Of a stretch of DNA of 64,000 nt, positions 1 to 12,830 are shown piece after piece; positions within the stretch are counted from its first letter, which is position 1, and the number at the start of each line of letters is the position of its first letter. The stretch lies in the NCBI GenBank assembly GCA_004794655.1, contig SMMW01000585.1, positions 10,477,501 to 10,541,500 of the forward strand, written 5' to 3'. A model generated the notes under the pieces. It did not search any database and had not been told where the DNA came from. It saw nothing but the letters and a program-made list of their open reading frames with translations. This DNA comes from Marisa cornuarietis. Lineage: Eukaryota; Mollusca; Gastropoda; Architaenioglossa; Ampullariidae. Made by a program: the position numbers and the translations under genes.

Positions 1-2593
1 CATTTTGTTTCTGTTTGTTAAAAATGTTTTCTTACAAGGTGCGGTGAGCCTGGCTTTGGATGGGGTATCGCGCTATGTAAGCTCACTGATTATTATTATT
101 TAATATTCATCCAGATATTGATAATGTCTTCGACTTGCACTAAGCTTTAGCAATTCAGTCCAAAATATCTGCATCCCCTGGACCTTTAACACCTAAACAA
201 TTCAGGGATATAAAAGAATATACGCTAGACAAGGATTTTTGTTTTTTTACTGAGCTGAATCTGCTGATCCAATAACTCTTTGACTGTAAAGTATAAAAGA
301 ACAGCGTGAATAGCTGCATCTGTTGTGTGTTTGGGTTGCACCCCACTAGGTCCTGGTGGATTTAGTCTTGGGAAGGTTTTATTTCATGTGTATATGTAAC
401 AGGGTAGATGGGGGTTGTTTGCCCAATCTCACAATAACGAATACAACTCAACACTGTTGTGGGTTTCCAGTTCTTTTACTTCTAACGCCGGTTGATGGTC
501 AATCTTATTGATACTTGGGCTAGCGAGGGTAATATTTGCTTTACATGACTATGCGTGCGTCTATGTGCGTGCGTGCATGCATGTGTGCGCGTGTCTGTCG
601 AATGTGATCACCTGATCCCCCTTCGTCCAAGACAGTTTAAGAAATTACAGTGACATTAAGATATTACCTGAATCACATCAATTTCAAGATTCCCTTATCA
701 AATCATGGCCATTTTTTATGAACATTTAGACACGTATTAACAAACTCTCGGTGTAAGCTCTTTTGTGTCACTTTGCTGGTTAAATCAAATTTCCCCGTCT
801 AAAATAAACAAGCACACTCTTCAGGTTAAACTAATGGCTAGGGTAAATGATGTCGATTTATGCTTGAAATTTGGAGGAGGAAAGCCCACAAGTCGCTTAA
901 GATGCTGAAGCCGTTTGACTGTGACACGTTTCTTTGCACAAGCTGTGCGGGTCTCTGGTTTTCACAAATGACTTGAGGGCCTTTGGTGGCCTCCCACCCT
1001 CTATGCGTGATGGCATAGCAGAGACACGCGGCGATTGGTGTAGTCGTGCGGACCAGCGTGCATCAGCGATATTGCATGTTTGAAAAGCTAGAAAACTTCA
1101 TTCCCCCCTCCCTTACTTTCTTTCGGGAGCGTGCAACCACCTGACGACATGTCAACCAAACTGCAAACGTTCTGCTTGGTCAACCTGTCAGTAAACGTTT
1201 GCACGGTAACCAGAGAATCGTGCCAAGACAGAGATAACCTATAGTCTCTGGCGAAGCCACCAAGAGCGATTTTAGTCACTACGACATCAACATTTACAAC
1301 CACGCCCACCTGCGAAAAATGGGTTCTTCTGTAAAACAGACCTCAGAGATCAGAGACCGACTATCTACTGGCTAAACTCAAGAGAGGTGCTGCCTCTTAC
1401 TGCCAAGAAGACGAATTAGTTCTGGTAAGGAGATGTAATTTGGAACCGTGGTTCCTCAGAAGAAGAACAAATAAGAACCAGGTTACTTTAGTATTTATAA
1501 ACCAGGAATCACTGAAACAAAAATTTATTTTAAAATCTGTATTAATTGTATCCTTGCACCTTCAAAGCTATTTCTGGGCCTCATTTTTTCTCACATTACA
1601 GTGAGATGGGTTTGATCTTTTTTTTTCTTATTCTCATCAAAGAAACTATTGCAGAACAAGAAACATTGCAAAGAAATGTTGCAAAAACGGCCATCGTTGC
1701 CGTTTCAACTTTTTAACATCACTAGATTGAGAGGTGGTTTTGTGGTTGCCATTCTAGATGCTTTGATCAGGTTACTGCTCGTGGAGACGAGAGGCGTTTT
1801 GAACAGGATAGAAGTTCTAGAGAAAAAAAACATTAAAAACATACAAGCCACAGAAGAAGCTAAGGGCGACGGCTGAAAACGCTTTCTTTCATATTGTTTC
1901 TCATTTTACTCACACAGAGGCTGGATGGAAAGTTGCGATGGTTTGCTAAGTGATATAATTCCCTTCGATGACGCGCATGGTAGTTTTTTTTTTTAACCAG
2001 CCTGTTGACGTCTTTTAAGCACTGCGAGGCAGTCCTTCTGAAGAACTAATCGACAAGAGTGGATGAAAAACGCGGTCGAAGAAACTATTGAATAACGAAA
2101 GCGCCTTTACACGCCTCGCCATTTTCTGTGTCAAACAGCTACGTGGCGCCCCCTCGCTCTTCTCCATCCCTCCTTAAAAAAACAAGAACAATCAAAAATA
2201 CAATAAACAATTTTTCTGCCATCGACGTGGGCAAACTGACTAGAGACCGAACTCGAAAGCGGATGTCATGATCACTGATATCGTTAGGTTCAGACAGGGG
2301 ATACAGCGCATTCTTACTGCACTCTTACACTTACCTCTTTTCCACACACGTACCCTATTATCCATTAAAAAAAATGCTTCATTCCCATCTCATGTGTAGC
2401 GGTCATCGGAAACGCGCTCATGTTGTTGGAAAGGAAAAACGTCCTGTGTGGCTAGTCTGGTGCTGCCGCCGGTTCCTAATGCAGTCACATCTTTCAAGCC
2501 GGGTTCATGAGTACACAGACTGCACGTGCAGGCTTTTGTCTTTCGCCTTTGAGACTTCTTCCTACTTCTTTCTCACTACTACTAGTATGAGAC
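1..2593. other. Intergenic, no gene seen
   Basis: A GTGCGTGC-rich stretch at about 552-595 is the only simple-sequence feature. Open frames here are short and of chance composition. Confidence 0.5.
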
Positions 2594-2723
2594 GTTTCCT
2601 CGACAGCAAGGTGTGGTTCCAAAATCCGATGAACTCATCGACAGTAAGGAAGTATGGATAACAGCCAATTAACTAATCGGCAGTAAGGAAGTATGGGTAA
2701 CAGCTAATGAACTCATTGATAGC

Positions 2724-2735
<12 letters not shown>
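2594..2735 (+). repeat. 39-bp tandem repeat, about 3 units
   Basis: Units start AACTCATCGACAGTAAGGAA (2632), AACTAATCGGCAGTAAGGAA (2671) and AACTCATTGATAGC (2710), after a worn copy upstream. Another partial copy (AACTCATCGGCAATAAG) follows near 2784. Confidence 0.65.
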
Positions 2736-2759
<24 letters not shown>

Positions 2760-3294
2760 AACGTATGGATTGAACAACTCCTTAACTCATCGGCAATAAG
2801 AAAGATGGGTTCGATCAGATAACCTCTCTTCTTCGCTGTTTTCCCAGGTGACCGCAGTAGGGTGGCTAACACCAGTTTCGAGCTCGTGCCAACAGAGGTG
2901 GGTCGCTGCTGCCGGCTGGTCTCTTTCATGTTCCTCGTGGTTATCACTCCTCGCTCTCCCCCCACCCCCAAAATTCTCATCCACCAATCCACCCCTCTCC
3001 CTAACCCCTCTTACCCGTCTCGAACTTGCGTTCCCTTGCCGTTCTTGAGTTTCTCATTCATTTCCGCTCGGGGCCTTTTGATATCGTCAGACACACAGAA
3101 GCCTTGAACATAGCGACAAAGGACCACTGTTTCTTATGGCTCTCCTTAGTTTCGTGTTATGTAACTGCTGCTTTTTTAACTGAAAGGAAATTTGAGCAAA
3201 GTGTGATATTTTGGGTTTCGTTCTTATTCGACAAGTCTCTACCCAGAATCCACATTTCAAACAGGTATATAAAAAAGATTCAAGTTATACGATC

Positions 3295-3983
3295 CTTTGA
3301 TCGGTTCCCGGTCGATTCGACTAGGGTCGTTTCGACTAAGGTCGTTTCGACTAGGGTCAGTTCGACTAAGGTCGATTCGACTAAGTCGTTTCGTCTAACG
3401 GCCGAGTCAACTATAGGACGCATGAAATGGAAAAAATTGAAGTGATTTGAATGTTAATAAACGATTTAAATCTATCATGTAAATAGTGCTAATTGTCGCA
3501 CAGACTCAACAAGCACTTAAACGCTCGATGCTGGCGACGCATCCAACCGTCCCTACGTTTAAAAATTGACGCTCACACGTAGGAACAGTAAAAAAAAAAA
3601 AACACACGCGTAAGAGAGAAGAAGAAAGGGCTAACACTGCCAAAAATAATGTCAAAATAACACATACAAATAAATGTCCCTACACCTACAGAATGAACAA
3701 ATTAATGGAAACCAGCGCAGCGCCGTACAGGGGTGCAACCATACGTAAGGCGGGTACAATATAAGACAACCCCCCCCCTCCCATGCACCTTATAACGAAA
3801 GTTAAAGTGAGAGTTGCGAGGAGGCAGGCTGTCATTCGCATCCTATAGCATTTCGTGCGTCATATAGACGACTCAACCGTTAGACGAAGCGAATGGTCGA
3901 ACCGACCTTAGTCGAAACGACCGCAGTCGAAACGACCGTTAGTCGAACTGACCCTAGTCGAAACGACCGGTTACCCTTTGATC
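3295..3983. mobile_element. Foldback-type DNA transposon with 8-bp target duplication
   Basis: The element spans 3303-3975 (673 bp), flanked by direct CTTTGATC copies at 3295-3302 and 3976-3983. Both ends are inverted copies of each other for roughly 125-130 bp. They begin GGTTCCCGGTCG and, on the other strand, GGTAACCGGTCG, and consist largely of a tandem 15-16-bp motif of the form TCGTTTCGACTAAGG. The inner ends share TCTAACGG, GAGTC, CTATA and GAAATG. The interior (about 3430-3845) is AT-rich with no transposase frame, so it is non-autonomous. An 8-bp duplication fits hAT, P or Merlin groups; I cannot assign it. Confidence 0.8.
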
Positions 3984-5004
3984 ATTGAAGAAAGGTATTT
4001 TTGACAGGGGAAAGGAGAGGAGGCATGAGAAGACATTGGAAATTGAATAAAAGATATAAGAGAAATGAGCTAGACGGAAAAGAAGATGAGTGGTTCATTC
4101 TGATAATGAAGAAGCGCGACCGATCATTGAGTGCTGCACGTGGCAAGGGAAACCCCCCCCCCATCTCTCTCTTCTCTGTATCCTTGAACTTGCTGTTGCA
4201 TCGTCGTAATTGTCTGTCCAACCGCTCGTGTAAACTTGCCCAGCCGTGTCTTAATCGATTGACCCTTCCCGATATGAACCTGGTTCCAGAAGGATCAACG
4301 ATCATCATCGATTCTTGTTTTGTTCTTAACTAGGAAGACCGGCCTCCGCTCCAAAGCCCACCTCAAATTGAGGCCGCGATCTATGCTCAGGGTGGACAAG
4401 AAAAAGGGTTCTACAACTAAAGGAACCTTTCGGGAGAAATTTTCTGCCCCAGAGATTTCATCCCCAGACCTTAGACAAAGTGTCTAGCAGCACAATGTTA
4501 TTCATTTCAACGAGACAGTCATGGTGAAAAGATGAACCTGGGGCTTTGTGCAACTCGTATTCTTGGTACCCTAAATGTATGAGTAAATTTGTAATGTCGT
4601 AATATAAATTCCATGTTTTACTGTATTTCGTGTTGTCAAGGCAGTGTTTAATCGTTGTTATTAAGCCGACTTTTAGAACAGCATCATTTTAAGTACGCTC
4701 AATGCGGTGTTACATTTTTAATATAAATAAAATAAATGCCAACCGCGCACTGGGACGCTTTATTATTACTCCTCATTAATTTATTATTATTTATAAACTA
4801 CTCAATATCTTAGTTATTAGATAAAAGATCTGACTTATCCAACCTTTCAACCAACGCGTTGTCTTTGTGTGAATAAAAATTATCGCCAATGTTGCAAAGC
4901 AGGGACAAGAGGTTTCCTCGACAAGAAGTAATGTCTGTCTTAGGTCGATCAACTTGGTACCACGGTGGGCGGAGCGAGTGTTTTACAGACACGACGATCG
5001 CTAA

Positions 5005-5040
5005 AGCCACGGACCTTCATCTAGATGAAGGTCCGTGGCT
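5005..5040. repeat. 36-bp perfect palindrome without spacer
   Basis: The half-site AGCCACGGACCTTCATCT is followed at once by its exact inverse complement, with the centre between 5022 and 5023. A direct repeat CTAAAGCCA flanks and overlaps it (5001-5009 and 5039-5047). Confidence 0.9.
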
Positions 5041-5755
5041 AAAGCCATGAGCCTCGATCGTCCCACTTATCTACTTCTGTTGTATCTTGGTAGCTGATCT
5101 CTGACAGCTGCACTTTGCCAGCAATGCTGCATATGCAGCTGCTGTGGTATCCTGACACCTTGGCCACCTTGATAGGTATGTAGGCAACACCTGATTATCA
5201 ATGACGACAGCTATACAGCACTAATAAAATTCAGGTGCATAACGTACTTTTCTTATCGTGCAGCCCCCTTCCCCACAATCATTGTAAACACGTGCACTTG
5301 TGGTGGACAAACAACACATCAGCGCCAGCGGCTTTGTGAGCCTCTTCAAGCACAAGGCGACGATGATGTGTTCCCTGGCTTGAAAGAATCGAACGTTAGT
5401 TTCCGTAACGTCGGACTTGTAATCAGATTTTCACGTGGGCTTTTTATCGTCCCCTTCAAGGAGGCTATCCCTGCCGAATCGGTCTGTTCTGAGGATCGGC
5501 AGCTGTTTCGTCTGCAGCTTGTGAGGCTTATGCACAGCCGTTGCACATCTTTTGCTGTCCTGCGGGCGCGCGCGAGGCGGCTTGAATATTTATGGGCATT
5601 AGAGATTCAGGAGAAAGACATGAAAAGACGAAAAAAGGGGGGAAAGAGATGGAGGTTTTTGGGGATGCAGCGTTGATGGAAGGGGACATGAGTGTTGAAC
5701 TGGCAAGTGCGTAAAAGAGACTGTGGGTGTTTGTTTTTCTTGTTTGTGTGCTTGT

Positions 5756-5810
5756 GTGATTGTGTGTGTGTGAGAAAGATTGAAAAAAATTTGTGTGATT
5801 TTGTGTCTGA

Positions 5811-5846
<36 letters not shown>

Positions 5847-5848
5847 TT
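5756..5848. repeat. TG/GA-rich simple repeat tract
   Basis: Interrupted TG arrays end in a TG run followed by a GA run (about 5811-5847). Long minus-strand frames rich in Ser, Leu, Thr and His arise from this tract and are not genes. Confidence 0.85.
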
Positions 5849-6455
5849 GATATATACAAAGCGATAGACTGAGAGTGATTGTGTCTGTTGGGGGTTGGGT
5901 AGTTCGGAAAAGACGCGCACGCAACTTAAAGAAAGAAACAATTTAAGCCTGTTGCTCTTGTGTATACTGGAGTAATAACCACCATACAAGTTTAAAGTCA
6001 TTAAAAATAAAACAATAAAAAAACTACATAACCACAGAAGCGTTTGGCAAGCATTGTAGAAACATGACAAGGCGCGATGAAGAGTGTCATGGCGTCAAAC
6101 AGAAACAAATGCACAATAAAGCGGACAATGGGCTTCAGTCTCGCATCGTTAGCACACACGGGAACACTCAGATTAACACGAAAGATATCAATGTTTTTTT
6201 CTGCTGATCGGTTCAAGGCAAAAGGACACGACTGTGGGGCTGTAGGAGAGTGGCAGACAAGGCGCTATAACTGCTGCTGCAGACACCGTGAGCTCCCTCT
6301 TCAGGAAGACTTTGCCGTGCAAATTGTTCATTGAGTGGAACAGGCCAAAAATAATTGTTCTTTCTTCCATACCATCTCGCTCTCTTTTTGTTTACAAAGT
6401 GTCATTATTGTCTAATTTTCTATTTTAAAAAAGGCAGCCACCACTTAGCTGACGA

Positions 6456-6740
6456 AGTGGGTCCGTACTGACATGACGAATGTGCTTGTCACTGGTGTCA
6501 CCAACTGGCTCACTGCTGACGAGGCAAAAGGTATTCCCAGGTGCTGTATTCTGGCCATTGACCATGATCAAACTGTTTGTCACTAGGGTCACAAACTGAC
6601 CCAGCAAAACTGATTGTCACTTGATGTCAGTATGTCACATGCACTGGTCAGGCAATGACACGACAAAATAATCTGTGACACCACACGTGGCACTGGCATC
6701 ACGAGATGACAGTTTTAAATCGAGAAGTCTGAGTGTCATT
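6456..6740. repeat. Cluster of TGTCAC/GTGACA motifs
   Basis: TGTCAC or its complement recurs at least seven times within about 285 bases, in phrases such as TTGTCACTGGTGTCACC, TTGTCACTAGGGTCAC and TTGTCACTTGATGTCAG. Spacing is irregular. It may be a worn minisatellite or a cluster of binding sites. Confidence 0.4.
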
Positions 6741-9259
6741 AGCTCTGTGTTGAGTCTGTTGCATTTCTGGAAGCAACAATCGCCTTAGTTCAATGTGAGC
6801 GTGGTGGTTCTGCTTTCCAAGGTCCAGAATTATTCTTGACTAGGGCTTGATTCATGTAAGTGTGAAGACGTATAGTACACAAAGAAAACTTCTATTGTAT
6901 GTATGCATGCATATAGACATTACGGGGAATATCAGTTTTTATTTTTACTTGTTTTTTGCTAAAGCCATGAGCTCTCTTCATCTTTTGCAAGTGCCGCCGA
7001 TCGAATCATTGAAACCGGAAATCGCAATATCGTAAAGCAGCCAATCAAGATAGACGAAATTGTACTTAACGACGTCATGTAGCAGGGAAACTGGATGCCG
7101 GTCTACACTGCATCGCACCTGAAGCAGACCAGTTGTCTCCGCAGAGAATCGTTGATAAATACAAAAAGCTGCCAGAACTTGTCTGCCACAAGCACCTCCA
7201 CCTTCACTGGCTCACCATCCGTCCTTCTCCGAACCCAGCTCAGATCAATGATGAATATTTTCCCTGAACGAGAACGAGAATGAAATTTCACTCCAAGACA
7301 CCTCCGATCTTCAAACAAAAACTAAAGTCAACACGGGAACATTAAACAAAAGTACTTGATCAAAGTACATAAAACGTTTGTAAGAAAATATATTTACATT
7401 GAAGTAAATCAATGATTCCTCCTTAGCTAGATTTGGTTATCAGAAAGATCTGGAAGGGCATAATGGCTAGCATTTTAAAAAGTGTAATTTCTTGTTTGCT
7501 AACCCTGATTTTTTGGAGAAAAAGCAGTCATAGAATCCGAATTCATTTCAGCAAAGAAAATATAAGTTTCTTGGAAATAATGAAACACGACACTTATTGT
7601 GACAGGGAGCCCATTAGCTTCTCCCTTTGTTTTCGTAAATGTTGTTCACAAGGTGTCGGGATTCGCACGTTTACAGTTTCTTAAACGTCTGCTCGGAGTC
7701 AGAAGTGTATGTGATGACCCTTAAGAACAACATAACGAGGCTTGTCGTAGGCGGTCTGCAGACAAGGAAACTGCACGTGCGCCATCAACTGAGCTTATCT
7801 CAGGTGTAGATGAACAACTTTTATTTTCTCCAGGTAGTCCGGTCGGCATAGATCTGACACAAAACATATTGCAGCATATGCCTTTTCTTTTTATTTGTTT
7901 GTTTGTTTGTTTTTGCTAAAACATATGCATAAAACAATTTTTTCTTCCTCTCTCATTTTAAAATTTTCAAGTCATGTAATATACAAATCGTCCCCCTAAC
8001 CTTTTTAGGTCGTTGGAGATTGAGGTGTTAGAGACCTCACTTTTTTTTAGGGGCCAGCTTTATGTGAGGACGATGTCCATCTCGTCTCCCTCTCTACAGT
8101 ACATTAGCCGGCAATATACAGACAGGTACACATCTACGGGCGTATGTAGATATAATATTATGTACAAACATGTGCAATATATTCACTGTGAACACCCAAA
8201 TGTATTCATGCACACATCCACGAAACCGGCTGTTTTTTTTTGTTTTATTTATTATATATAACAGTAACACCTCCCTATTAAGATTTCCTAAAATCCACCA
8301 TCAGCTCGTAACTGAGAGAGCTCTTGGGAAATCAACCTGTTTGGTTTCATTCCACAAACCATGACTTCAAATATTAAAGTTCATTTATTTAAATATTCAA
8401 CAGGGAGGTGGGCGATCAATTCAACCAAAAACCATATCTCCCCGACTATTTCGACCATGACCATACGTCCTACAAACGATAGCATTGTCCCGTATCAAAA
8501 GTCTAATCGATGAGTCCCAAGGTAAATGAATGCCCGGGAGTCGCGCCTGTTTCATATTAATCGAACGTCCGTATATACATGTAATAAGAACCTCCAAACT
8601 AAAGAATAATGAAGACAAAGGCGTTTTGAAATGATTCAAAAGAAAATTGCGTTATGCGCCATTGTGTGATTTGTTTTTTGAATGTGTATTGCCGAGCGAT
8701 CATTTAAGTGTAATAGGATGATGGCTGAACTTGTTCGAGCAACGCATGGCTCTGTTGATAATATTTAACATTAATATCTACTCCTGTCATCGAAGATCGA
8801 TTCATCTTTTGGGCCTAGATGGATTTGACTTTCGGTGTTGGGACGATATAGTAGCTATGATTTGAGCGATATGGCTGGGTTGAAATGACAGGTGACACTT
8901 CGAACAAGTAATCTTTTTCAAAATGTGCTTTTGTTTACGTGATTTCTGTAGAAAACCGTACTATATGAATATAGGGTAAGCGGCCGCTCAGAAGCAATCT
9001 ATTTTAAAATGTACTTAATTTTTTGAACACTTTACTTTTGCATAAAACAGTCGTAATATCGCATAAATGTTCGGTCAGAAGTCGGGTTGGGAAGGTAGTC
9101 GTAACTGAGATGACATTTATGTAGCGAAATATGTCCGTGAAACATGTCTGGGTCGTAACTGAAAGGTGGTCGTAGTCGGGATACTGTACAGATCACGGAC
9201 CTTCATTCACTGGATAAGTGTCTCTCATTCGTTGCCTCTTTGCTCTATTATAGGAGTGA

Positions 9260-9313
9260 CCAATCGTAGCAAACCCTATAAACGAAGGGCTTTCGCTTCC
9301 GTTTTGTGTCAAA
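9260..9313 (+). promoter_or_regulatory. Housekeeping-type promoter candidate
   Basis: CCAAT at 9260-9264, TATAAA at 9277-9282, a pyrimidine-rich CTTTCGCTTCCG (ETS-like CTTCCG) and then AAAATGGCGGA, which is both a good start context and a YY1-type site. The arrangement resembles short promoters of broadly expressed metazoan genes. TATAAA is only 32 bases before the ATG, so a TATA-driven start would give a UTR of a few bases. Confidence 0.35.
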
Positions 9314-9349
9314 ATGGCGGATCTTCCTCACGTAGAAGAAATTTTAGAA
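9314..9349 (+). CDS. Candidate first coding exon, 12 codons
   Basis: ATG at 9314 in the context CAAAATGGC opens MADLPHVEEILE and runs straight into a consensus donor GAA/GTGAGTAA. No partner exon could be linked to it, and I do not recognise the protein. It is supported by the promoter-like block immediately upstream and by the quality of the start and donor. It could be a chance ATG before a chance donor. Confidence 0.33.
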
Positions 9350-12300
9350 GTGAGTAATTAAGCTTTCTGTCATCAGAACCTTGTTAAAGAATATTGATTG
9401 CAAAATAAACAGTATTTTCAGTAAAATACACGCATTTAGATTTTTCGACAATTTTATAAAATAAAAACATCGTCACAACAAGTGCTATTGACTTGTTTTA
9501 CCACTAACAATTAAAACAAAACATTCTTTTTCATTTTTTGGAAACAATTGTATAGATTTTTCTGTTACCAAAATAAAACATACTTTAAGAATTTATTTAA
9601 GGTGTGCAAACAAAGAACCGGAAACACGAGGTCTGTCTAAATGAAAGCCGAGACTTACACCGGACATGAACCTGAGTCGCTTATCCAGTAATGATGGCCC
9701 GTGGTACAGATATAAAACGCAAGAGCTTAAATGGCTTCTTGTATGAGACCAGGTGAGCTGAATAAGCAGTCCTATATCCTTTTCTTACAAGAATCCACAG
9801 CTTTCAGAGTCAAAACGAGCAGCAGGGGGGGAGTTTACGAGCAGCACAGTTATCTGAACGCTGCTACATGCGAGGCAGCCTCAGAATGCAGCCTCTGTTC
9901 GGTCACTTTCTTGTTCTCCTTGTGACACATTGTTAGCTCTCTTTGATAATGGTTCCTTTCTTCCGGCACTTTGATGTACCCGCTACCGCAGAGTATTTTG
10001 CTAAGCCTTTGTGCACACGTACATGCCTGCCTGTAGAGCAAACTCTATGACGATTTGAGGAGGAGATTCATATGTCAGTTATAGATAGACCGTGTTTTAT
10101 GTGCAAATAATGGTACTTTCCCGTAGATGTCATGTTGAGATGGTCTTCGAGCAAGCCGCCAGTGTTAAGGTTTGGTTTTGTTTTATTTGTTTTTTTGTTC
10201 GTTTTGGTTTACCAAAACTTCCAGAAGAAATACATCACCGGATTTTTAGCTTTGTACCACACTGACTGGTGATAAAAAATCTTTCTCCCCTTATTGCTGC
10301 CTTGTGTAAGATCGAAAGCGAAGGTACGCATTCAGGGGCTTGTTGTCTCTGGAAGTGCAAGTGTGCTTGCGTCCAAAATGCCTTTCAACATCACTATTGA
10401 TCTTATGTTTTTCCCCATTTGGAGATTTTTTAGGTAAACAAGCCGTTACTTTGAGGAAAGTTCATCGGGGTTTCATTTCAAAAGCGACAAGCATTCTTCT
10501 GTTGTCCTAACTCGTTAAGTGCTGCGACTATCAGGACAGGACTTCAGAGCACAGTAAATAAATTCTTATCTCTCCCTCTTTCTTTCTCTCGGCCTTTGAG
10601 CTCAACTACCATAGAATACTTTAAAAACATGAACATGCTGCTGTCATGGGCGACCGACCGAGCGAGAGAGGGTGTGTTATCAAAGATTACATGAGTTGTG
10701 CCAAATGCAATAGGACAAACACGTGACCTCTGTGCACCTCGCTAAGCAGGCTGCTATGGGTATAGGGAAAGAGAGAGAGGACAAAAACGAAGAGGGAGAA
10801 GAGAGGTATGAGGTAGGCAGGGGAGGGAAGTGAGGCAAAATGACAGGGACGAGGCGAGGGAAGAAAAGGCGCAATTACCGGACCTCGTGTCTGTTGATTT
10901 TGCGCACCTCTTATCTGCCTGTGGCGAAAGAAAAGTGTAAACAGTTATCTTGTCGGGTTTCCAGCAGAGCTGGCAAACAAGCTCGTGTGAGTGCACTTGT
11001 ATCGCACTTTATGCAGCGAGAAACGTAAAACACGAGTACTGACGCACCACACACGGTGAGGTGGACGAACACGAGTACTCAAGCACACTGAGACAGACGA
11101 ACACGAATACTAATCTACACACACACACACCTCACTTTCTTCCTCGAAAGCGGTTCACAGGTCACAGAGTGACCGCGTCAGACAACCTATAGTTGTCCGT
11201 GCTGCTAGGTTTAAAGGACATCTTCAGTGGGGCAAAGACTTTACATGCACAGTGAATTAAAGATGGTGCTTGCCGAATTTTCCAAAATTGTTTCCGAATT
11301 CTTTAGAAATGGATGACAAAAAGCTAGTTTTTTTCAGGACGTTTACGAAGAGAAGTGCGCTATATAGCGCACAGGCGTACGCGCGGGGATGAACAATGCC
11401 ACGTGCAGCCGCCGAACGAATACCACCCTGATGCGTCGTCATCTTCCTGAGCTTTGGAGAGTGGGCGAGTACACAGATTTTCTCTTCTCCTCGGAAGACA
11501 GAGACTTCTCCTGCCGGTCTTGGCGTCGACCCTCCACCTTCCAAGTTCTGGTCGAGAGTTTTCGCGAAGACAGCTGGCAGTCCGGATGGTTCGTTGTCGC
11601 CTGGCCCCTTGCGTCACAATCCATAACTCAAGCAACCCGACTCTCTGCCGAGTCTTTGTCCTCTTGGCTCAACTCTCGGTCTGGAAAAAAAGTCCCTTGG
11701 TGTTGAAAGAAAGCTGAAGGCGTGTCGAACCGCCTCGAAGTGGTGCCGACTAAACGGTCCTTTTCTGACGATGTGCCGAGAAGTGCCTGAGAAGTTTTTG
11801 TTCTGTTACTTAAACTTCATACATTCACACACATGACATACAGCTAGGGATGTCATTGGAAAAACACACGACCAGCGTCCTTCAGTGTATCGTTAATTAG
11901 AAAGGACAACCACACCCCACTGACCAGTAACTAGCCCTAACCACACCTCAGGGGAGGTCATACCAGCTGTAAAATTACCTCGGATGTTTTCTTCTGTCCA
12001 GCCGTCAGAAACAGCCGTTTCTGCCCTAGAAGTCGATCTCACCTCCGGCGACCTCTTTCCCCAGCGGCGGGGTGATCGAAGGCCGTTGTTCTCACTTGTT
12101 TGCACACCATGTGCTTCTCTAAAAGTGTGTGTGTGTGTGTGTGTGCCGCGTGAGAGAATTTCAACACGTTTGTATTATCTCTTTTATATCATGTATATGT
12201 ATGTATTACTGATAGTATGAGCATTATCTGGAATTGCCCTTGTGGATAAACAAAGTTGTATTGTATTGTAGTCTTAATTACGTGTTCTTTAGCTGTGGAC

Positions 12301-12478
12301 ACCGGGACAATTTTAATGTAAGCTTTAATATTGGGAGAGTTTCCCTGGAGTTTCATATCAGTTATCATATGATGTGCCACTACTAAAGAGGATTCTGTAA
12401 ATGTTATTATGAAAGCTTTTGGAAATATGATTCTCATGCCCATATAAGATATGAAAAAAAATCCAGACAATTCAAGGA
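9350..12478. other. Intergenic, or intron of the 9.3-kb candidate gene
   Basis: No exon could be recognised. The stretch 11340-11780 has more CpG than its surroundings and several overlapping open frames on both strands, none with recognisable domains. Confidence 0.4.
12125..12146. repeat. (GT)n microsatellite
   Basis: An uninterrupted GT run of about ten units. Confidence 0.85.
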
Positions 12479-12522
12479 AAGCGGATAGTCGAGTGATTAG
12501 AGGGCTGGCTTTGCGTTCTATG
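12479..12522 (+). mobile_element. SINE head fragment next to the LINE relic
   Basis: AAGCGGATAGTCGAGTGATT, then AGAGGGCTGGCTTTGCGTTC matches the A-box half of the window's SINE family. It ends where the LINE relic begins. Confidence 0.4.
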
Positions 12523-12830
12523 TAGAAAATGCCAACTCCTCCGACACTTGTTTTTGAATGCGCATTTATTGAGGTCTGGTATACCTTTTTGATGACTTTA
12601 ACGAGGTCCTCTTCAATGCTGAATGTTCGCATCAGATGCCACAACCCTTTGTGTCAGACTCTGTCAAATGTTTTTTTTAAAGTCGATGAAGTTGTGGATG
12701 AGATTTTGCTAGTGTTGCAGAATACGACATTTCTTTTCTGCTCTGAAGCCAGCCTGTTCTTTCACGAGATTCTGATGACTGGGTATAGTTCAGTACAAAA
12801 TACTATTTCTCCAGACCTGGGTGAATAATC
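12520..12830 (-). pseudogene. LINE reverse transcriptase fragment, minus strand
   Basis: On the minus strand, successive frames give HNFIDFKK, TFDRV, HKGLWHLMRTFSIEEDLVKV and IKKVYQTSINAHSK, which parallel the plus-strand LINE at 38.1 kb (FIDFKKAWDGVWHEGLW..LRSFNVEEGLVRTI). There is at least one frameshift at the A-run near 12680 and a stop after FDRV. The fragment ends abruptly near 12520 beside a SINE-like head, so a later insertion may have cut it. Confidence 0.75.

Larger units (their letters stand above)
3984..9259. other. Intergenic, no gene seen
   Basis: Apart from the palindrome, the TG/GA tract and the TGTCAC cluster, I see no coding or transposon signal. A 15-bp sequence GCTAAAGCCATGAGC occurs at both 5038-5052 and 6958-6972. 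Confidence 0.5.

Noticed and set aside
5528..6070. 180-residue minus-strand frame rich in Ser, His and Thr
   Set aside because: It arises from the TG/GA simple repeat; three frames are open at once and none has a domain.
12189..12519. Continuation of the 151-residue minus-strand frame as protein
   Set aside because: Only its first 35-40 residues match reverse transcriptase; the remainder is read-through beyond the LINE break.
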